Positions 6,470-8,466 of a stretch of DNA of 8,466 nucleotides are shown here, piece by piece. The DNA is from Erysipelotrichaceae bacterium UBA6182. GTDB taxonomy: Bacteria > Bacillota_I > Bacilli_A > Erysipelotrichales > Erysipelotrichaceae. Position numbers and translations under genes: made by a program. The DNA is taken from NCBI GenBank assembly GCA_002422065.1, contig DITO01000154.1:1-8466 (forward strand), read 5' to 3'. The notes under the pieces were generated by a model. It had not been told where the DNA came from. It ran no database searches and saw nothing but the letters and a program-made list of their open reading frames with translations. Numbering within the stretch: position 1 is the stretch's first letter; each line of letters starts with the position of its first letter.

Positions 6470-8466
6470 TCGCTCACTCCTCTCATCATTGACTTCGCTG
6501 ATTCTGCTGCAATCGTTTGTGCAAATACAGAGACATCATTTTGAGTGTAATTAATCACAACAACGTATCCATTGTCGTAGACATTCATAATGACTCCATT
6601 TTCAAGTACTACACGATCAATCCACTTCGCATGAGATACTTCTTTCAAAGCATCGTTGACTTCTCCATAAATTTCTTGAATCAAATCTTTGTATTCAACA
6701 TATTCTGTGGAATAGAAGCGAGCTGAATTAGTTAATGTAAGTTGATAGGAAGGTTCATGCGTTAACACAAACGATGGAGATAGATTGTAGTCAATCATAC
6801 GAAGCATGTCTTGTTTGGTATAGAAAGAGAAGTTTGAATATGGAGCAAACATTTCCATATTGTTATTAATAACAAGTTGTAAGAATGGAACTGTATCTGT
6901 TTGTATTAAGTATTGGCTTGAGTACACTGGTGCTTGTAAGAAGCGATCCACATACTTCCAAATGTAATTATTTGGAGATGTGGCTGATATTTGTAAGTTA
7001 TTCTTTAAAGATTCAAAGGTTTGCTGGTATAGATCGATAGTTTTATGAACCTCAGAACTGCTTCGGGAGTATTCACTCATCAGAATGTTAGGAATTCCTT
7101 CAACGGTGAGTGAACTAAACCCACTCTTTGATAAACGCTCACTTTGCTCAAGCAGCCATTTAGCACTGACTGAAGGTCTTGCATAACTAAACTGTGTAAT
7201 AGGCATGTTATCTCTTAAACGATATTCTAGATACCAACCATTCATATGCTTCGCAGCAACATTTAAGAAATTAACTTGATCTTTATGAATCACTGAATAA
7301 TTTTGTGAAGGAGAAATATCATAATCTAGTTCTTTAGCAGTATTCACTAAGTCTTCAAATTCTCGTTGTGATCCTATAGCATTACTCCATTGCGTTCTCG
7401 CAGGATGCCCATTGGTAATACCACCTTTTTGCCATCCTAATAGTCCACTACTGACATTATTGATACCACTAGCTTTAATTTCACTTAGAATATCTTTCAC
7501 TTGATTTGCAGTGGTGACCACAACATCTTCTAAACCAAAGACACTACGCTTAACGTCTGCCATAACAAAGTCTAGTCGAAGTGGGATGTCTCCCACAGAG
7601 CGTGTCTGTGTTGGTAGACCATCGTTGTTAATAAGATGATCGCGATATTTAAGAGCCATCCCTACATAATCTGCAGGATATCCATCAGTAGTTCCATCAT
7701 TTGCAAGGAAGTCATAACGCATCGAAACATCAAACTGATTACGATTCTCCATGAGGGTAAAGTATCCATCCCCTTGGCGGTTATATACTTGATGAAATAG
7801 TTTATTAATTTCGAATCTTGGGTAAGCAAATGTATAATTCGTTAAGTTTTTATCAGGTGATACTATAACATTCATGTATTCACCCCCTGTCGTAGCATAA
7901 GCGACAAAGGCTGCTTGACGATTGCCATGTGCAATACCAAATACAGGCATGGTTGGTTGTTTTAAAGGAAGGTAAGATGTCTCCCAACCATAGTAATAAT
8001 CTGCTTCTGTTAAATCTTCTCCATAAATATTGCCATTATATGAGGTTAAACTTGTATTTCTCTCTACAAATCTTATAAGTGATCCAGGACCATCAGGAAC
8101 TAACACATATCCATCAAGTTTAGGATTAGGGACTACACGACGATAGTTTTCAAACTCATTATCCCAATATAGTTTTGCTCCTCCTGATGCCCCCATAAAT
8201 GGTGTCAACATCACCCCTGCGAGGATATCAAGTCCTGATCCACTGATTTCATCACCACGAATATCATAGCGAATACCTTCTTCATCAAAATGAATATGGA
8301 CTTTTATTTCGATATCAAGTGAAGTGAAATTCACATCAAGACGACGATGAGATGGATCATTGTTCACTGTAGCTAGTTTTGAAGTTACTCCTGCATCAGA
8401 AGCACTTGAGAGTCGTCGAATAGAAGATGAAATATCATAATATTCTATCGTTAATAATGAGTTAGC
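6466..8466 (-). CDS. DUF5696-type protein, N-terminus cut by the window edge
   Basis: The reading frame is open from the right edge to TGA 6468-6466, showing 666 residues of a longer protein. A GTG at 8367 lies in frame but has no Shine-Dalgarno, and coding continues upstream of it (ANSLLTIEYYD and on), so it is not the start. From memory of the family, the LDGYVLVPDGPGSLIRF stretch (visible residues 118-133) and a GWQKGG stretch (344-349) are typical of DUF5696 proteins, large proteins found beside LplB/LplC-type sugar permeases and glycosidases. The order of the parts (a beta-rich first 290 residues, then alternating strands and helices to about 560, then a small beta-rich end) suggests a beta-sandwich plus barrel arrangement as in large glycosidases. 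That is inference from predicted pattern only. I see no membrane helix in the visible part. The 4-nt overlap with the permease implies a role tied to uptake or processing of the same sugar. Its biochemical function is unknown to me. Confidence 0.78.
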   Translation of the reverse strand, partial: ANSLLTIEYYDISSSIRRLSSASDAGVTSKLATVNNDPSHRRLDVNFTSLDIEIKVHIHFDEEGIRYDIRGDEISGSGLDILAGVMLTPFMGASGGAKLYWDNEFENYRRVVPNPKLDGYVLVPDGPGSLIRFVERNTSLTSYNGNIYGEDLTEADYYYGWETSYLPLKQPTMPVFGIAHGNRQAAFVAYATTGGEYMNVIVSPDKNLTNYTFAYPRFEINKLFHQVYNRQGDGYFTLMENRNQFDVSMRYDFLANDGTTDGYPADYVGMALKYRDHLINNDGLPTQTRSVGDIPLRLDFVMADVKRSVFGLEDVVVTTANQVKDILSEIKASGINNVSSGLLGWQKGGITNGHPARTQWSNAIGSQREFEDLVNTAKELDYDISPSQNYSVIHKDQVNFLNVAAKHMNGWYLEYRLRDNMPITQFSYARPSVSAKWLLEQSERLSKSGFSSLTVEGIPNILMSEYSRSSSEVHKTIDLYQQTFESLKNNLQISATSPNNYIWKYVDRFLQAPVYSSQYLIQTDTVPFLQLVINNNMEMFAPYSNFSFYTKQDMLRMIDYNLSPSFVLTHEPSYQLTLTNSARFYSTEYVEYKDLIQEIYGEVNDALKEVSHAKWIDRVVLENGVIMNVYDNGYVVVINYTQNDVSVFAQTIAAESAKSMMRGVSE
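6477..6481 (-). promoter_or_regulatory. Shine-Dalgarno site of the first permease
   Basis: AGGAG on the minus strand (AGAGGAG in full), seven bases before the ATG at 6469. It lies within the end of the DUF5696-type gene, consistent with translational coupling through the 4-nt ATGA overlap. Confidence 0.7.

Noticed and set aside
1..8466. Recoding of TGA as tryptophan, as in some Mollicutes.
   Set aside because: Tryptophans at conserved sites use TGG, and the DUF5696-type gene ends at TGA in a normal ATGA overlap.
1..8466. CRISPR array, insertion sequence, tRNA, riboswitch or internal promoter.
   Set aside because: The window is almost entirely coding with gaps of 9, 12 and 21 bp; I saw no regular direct repeats, terminal inverted repeats, transposase motifs or cloverleaf sequence.

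Overview
This window looks like a beta-glucan utilisation locus from a low-GC Gram-positive-type bacterium. The DNA is AT-rich by eye, the Shine-Dalgarno sites are strong (AGGAG, CGGAGG, AGGTGAT), and two of the secreted enzymes carry lipoprotein signals. Tryptophan is encoded by TGG and TGA is used as a stop, so the code is the standard bacterial one and not the Mycoplasma code. Bacillota in the broad sense, possibly Erysipelotrichia or Acholeplasma-like lineages, fits best. No marker gene fixes the taxonomy.

Layout. Two gene blocks converge on one hairpin terminator near 1708-1732. The left block (+ strand) holds the last 74 codons of a GH16 endo-beta-1,3-glucanase (laminarinase-like) and, after a 9-bp gap, a lipoprotein GH30 enzyme of the beta-1,6-glucanase/glucosylceramidase type. 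The right block (- strand, read from 8466 down to 1731) holds a large DUF5696-type protein that runs off the window edge, two CUT1-family sugar ABC permeases, a cytoplasmic GH5 enzyme resembling yeast-type exo-beta-1,3-glucanases, and a lipoprotein GH3 beta-glucosidase/exo-glucanase. The five right-block genes are fused end to end: junctions are a 4-nt overlap, an 11-nt overlap, a 12-nt gap and a 17-nt overlap, once the starts are set by their Shine-Dalgarno sites. This indicates one translationally coupled operon whose promoter lies beyond 8466.

How the genes could work together (inference). GH16 would cut beta-1,3 chains, and surface GH30 would cut beta-1,6 linkages or branches. Surface GH3 would trim glucose from non-reducing ends, the permease pair would import oligosaccharides, and cytoplasmic GH5 would finish short beta-1,3-glucosides. 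A branched beta-1,3/1,6-glucan such as laminarin or fungal/oomycete wall glucan is the most economical substrate. The solute-binding protein and the ATPase needed by the transporter are not in the window.

The least understood component is the DUF5696-type protein, whose gene overlaps the first permease by 4 nt. No tRNA, rRNA, CRISPR array, insertion sequence or promoter was recognised. No non-coding gap exceeds about 21 bp, so there is little room for any.
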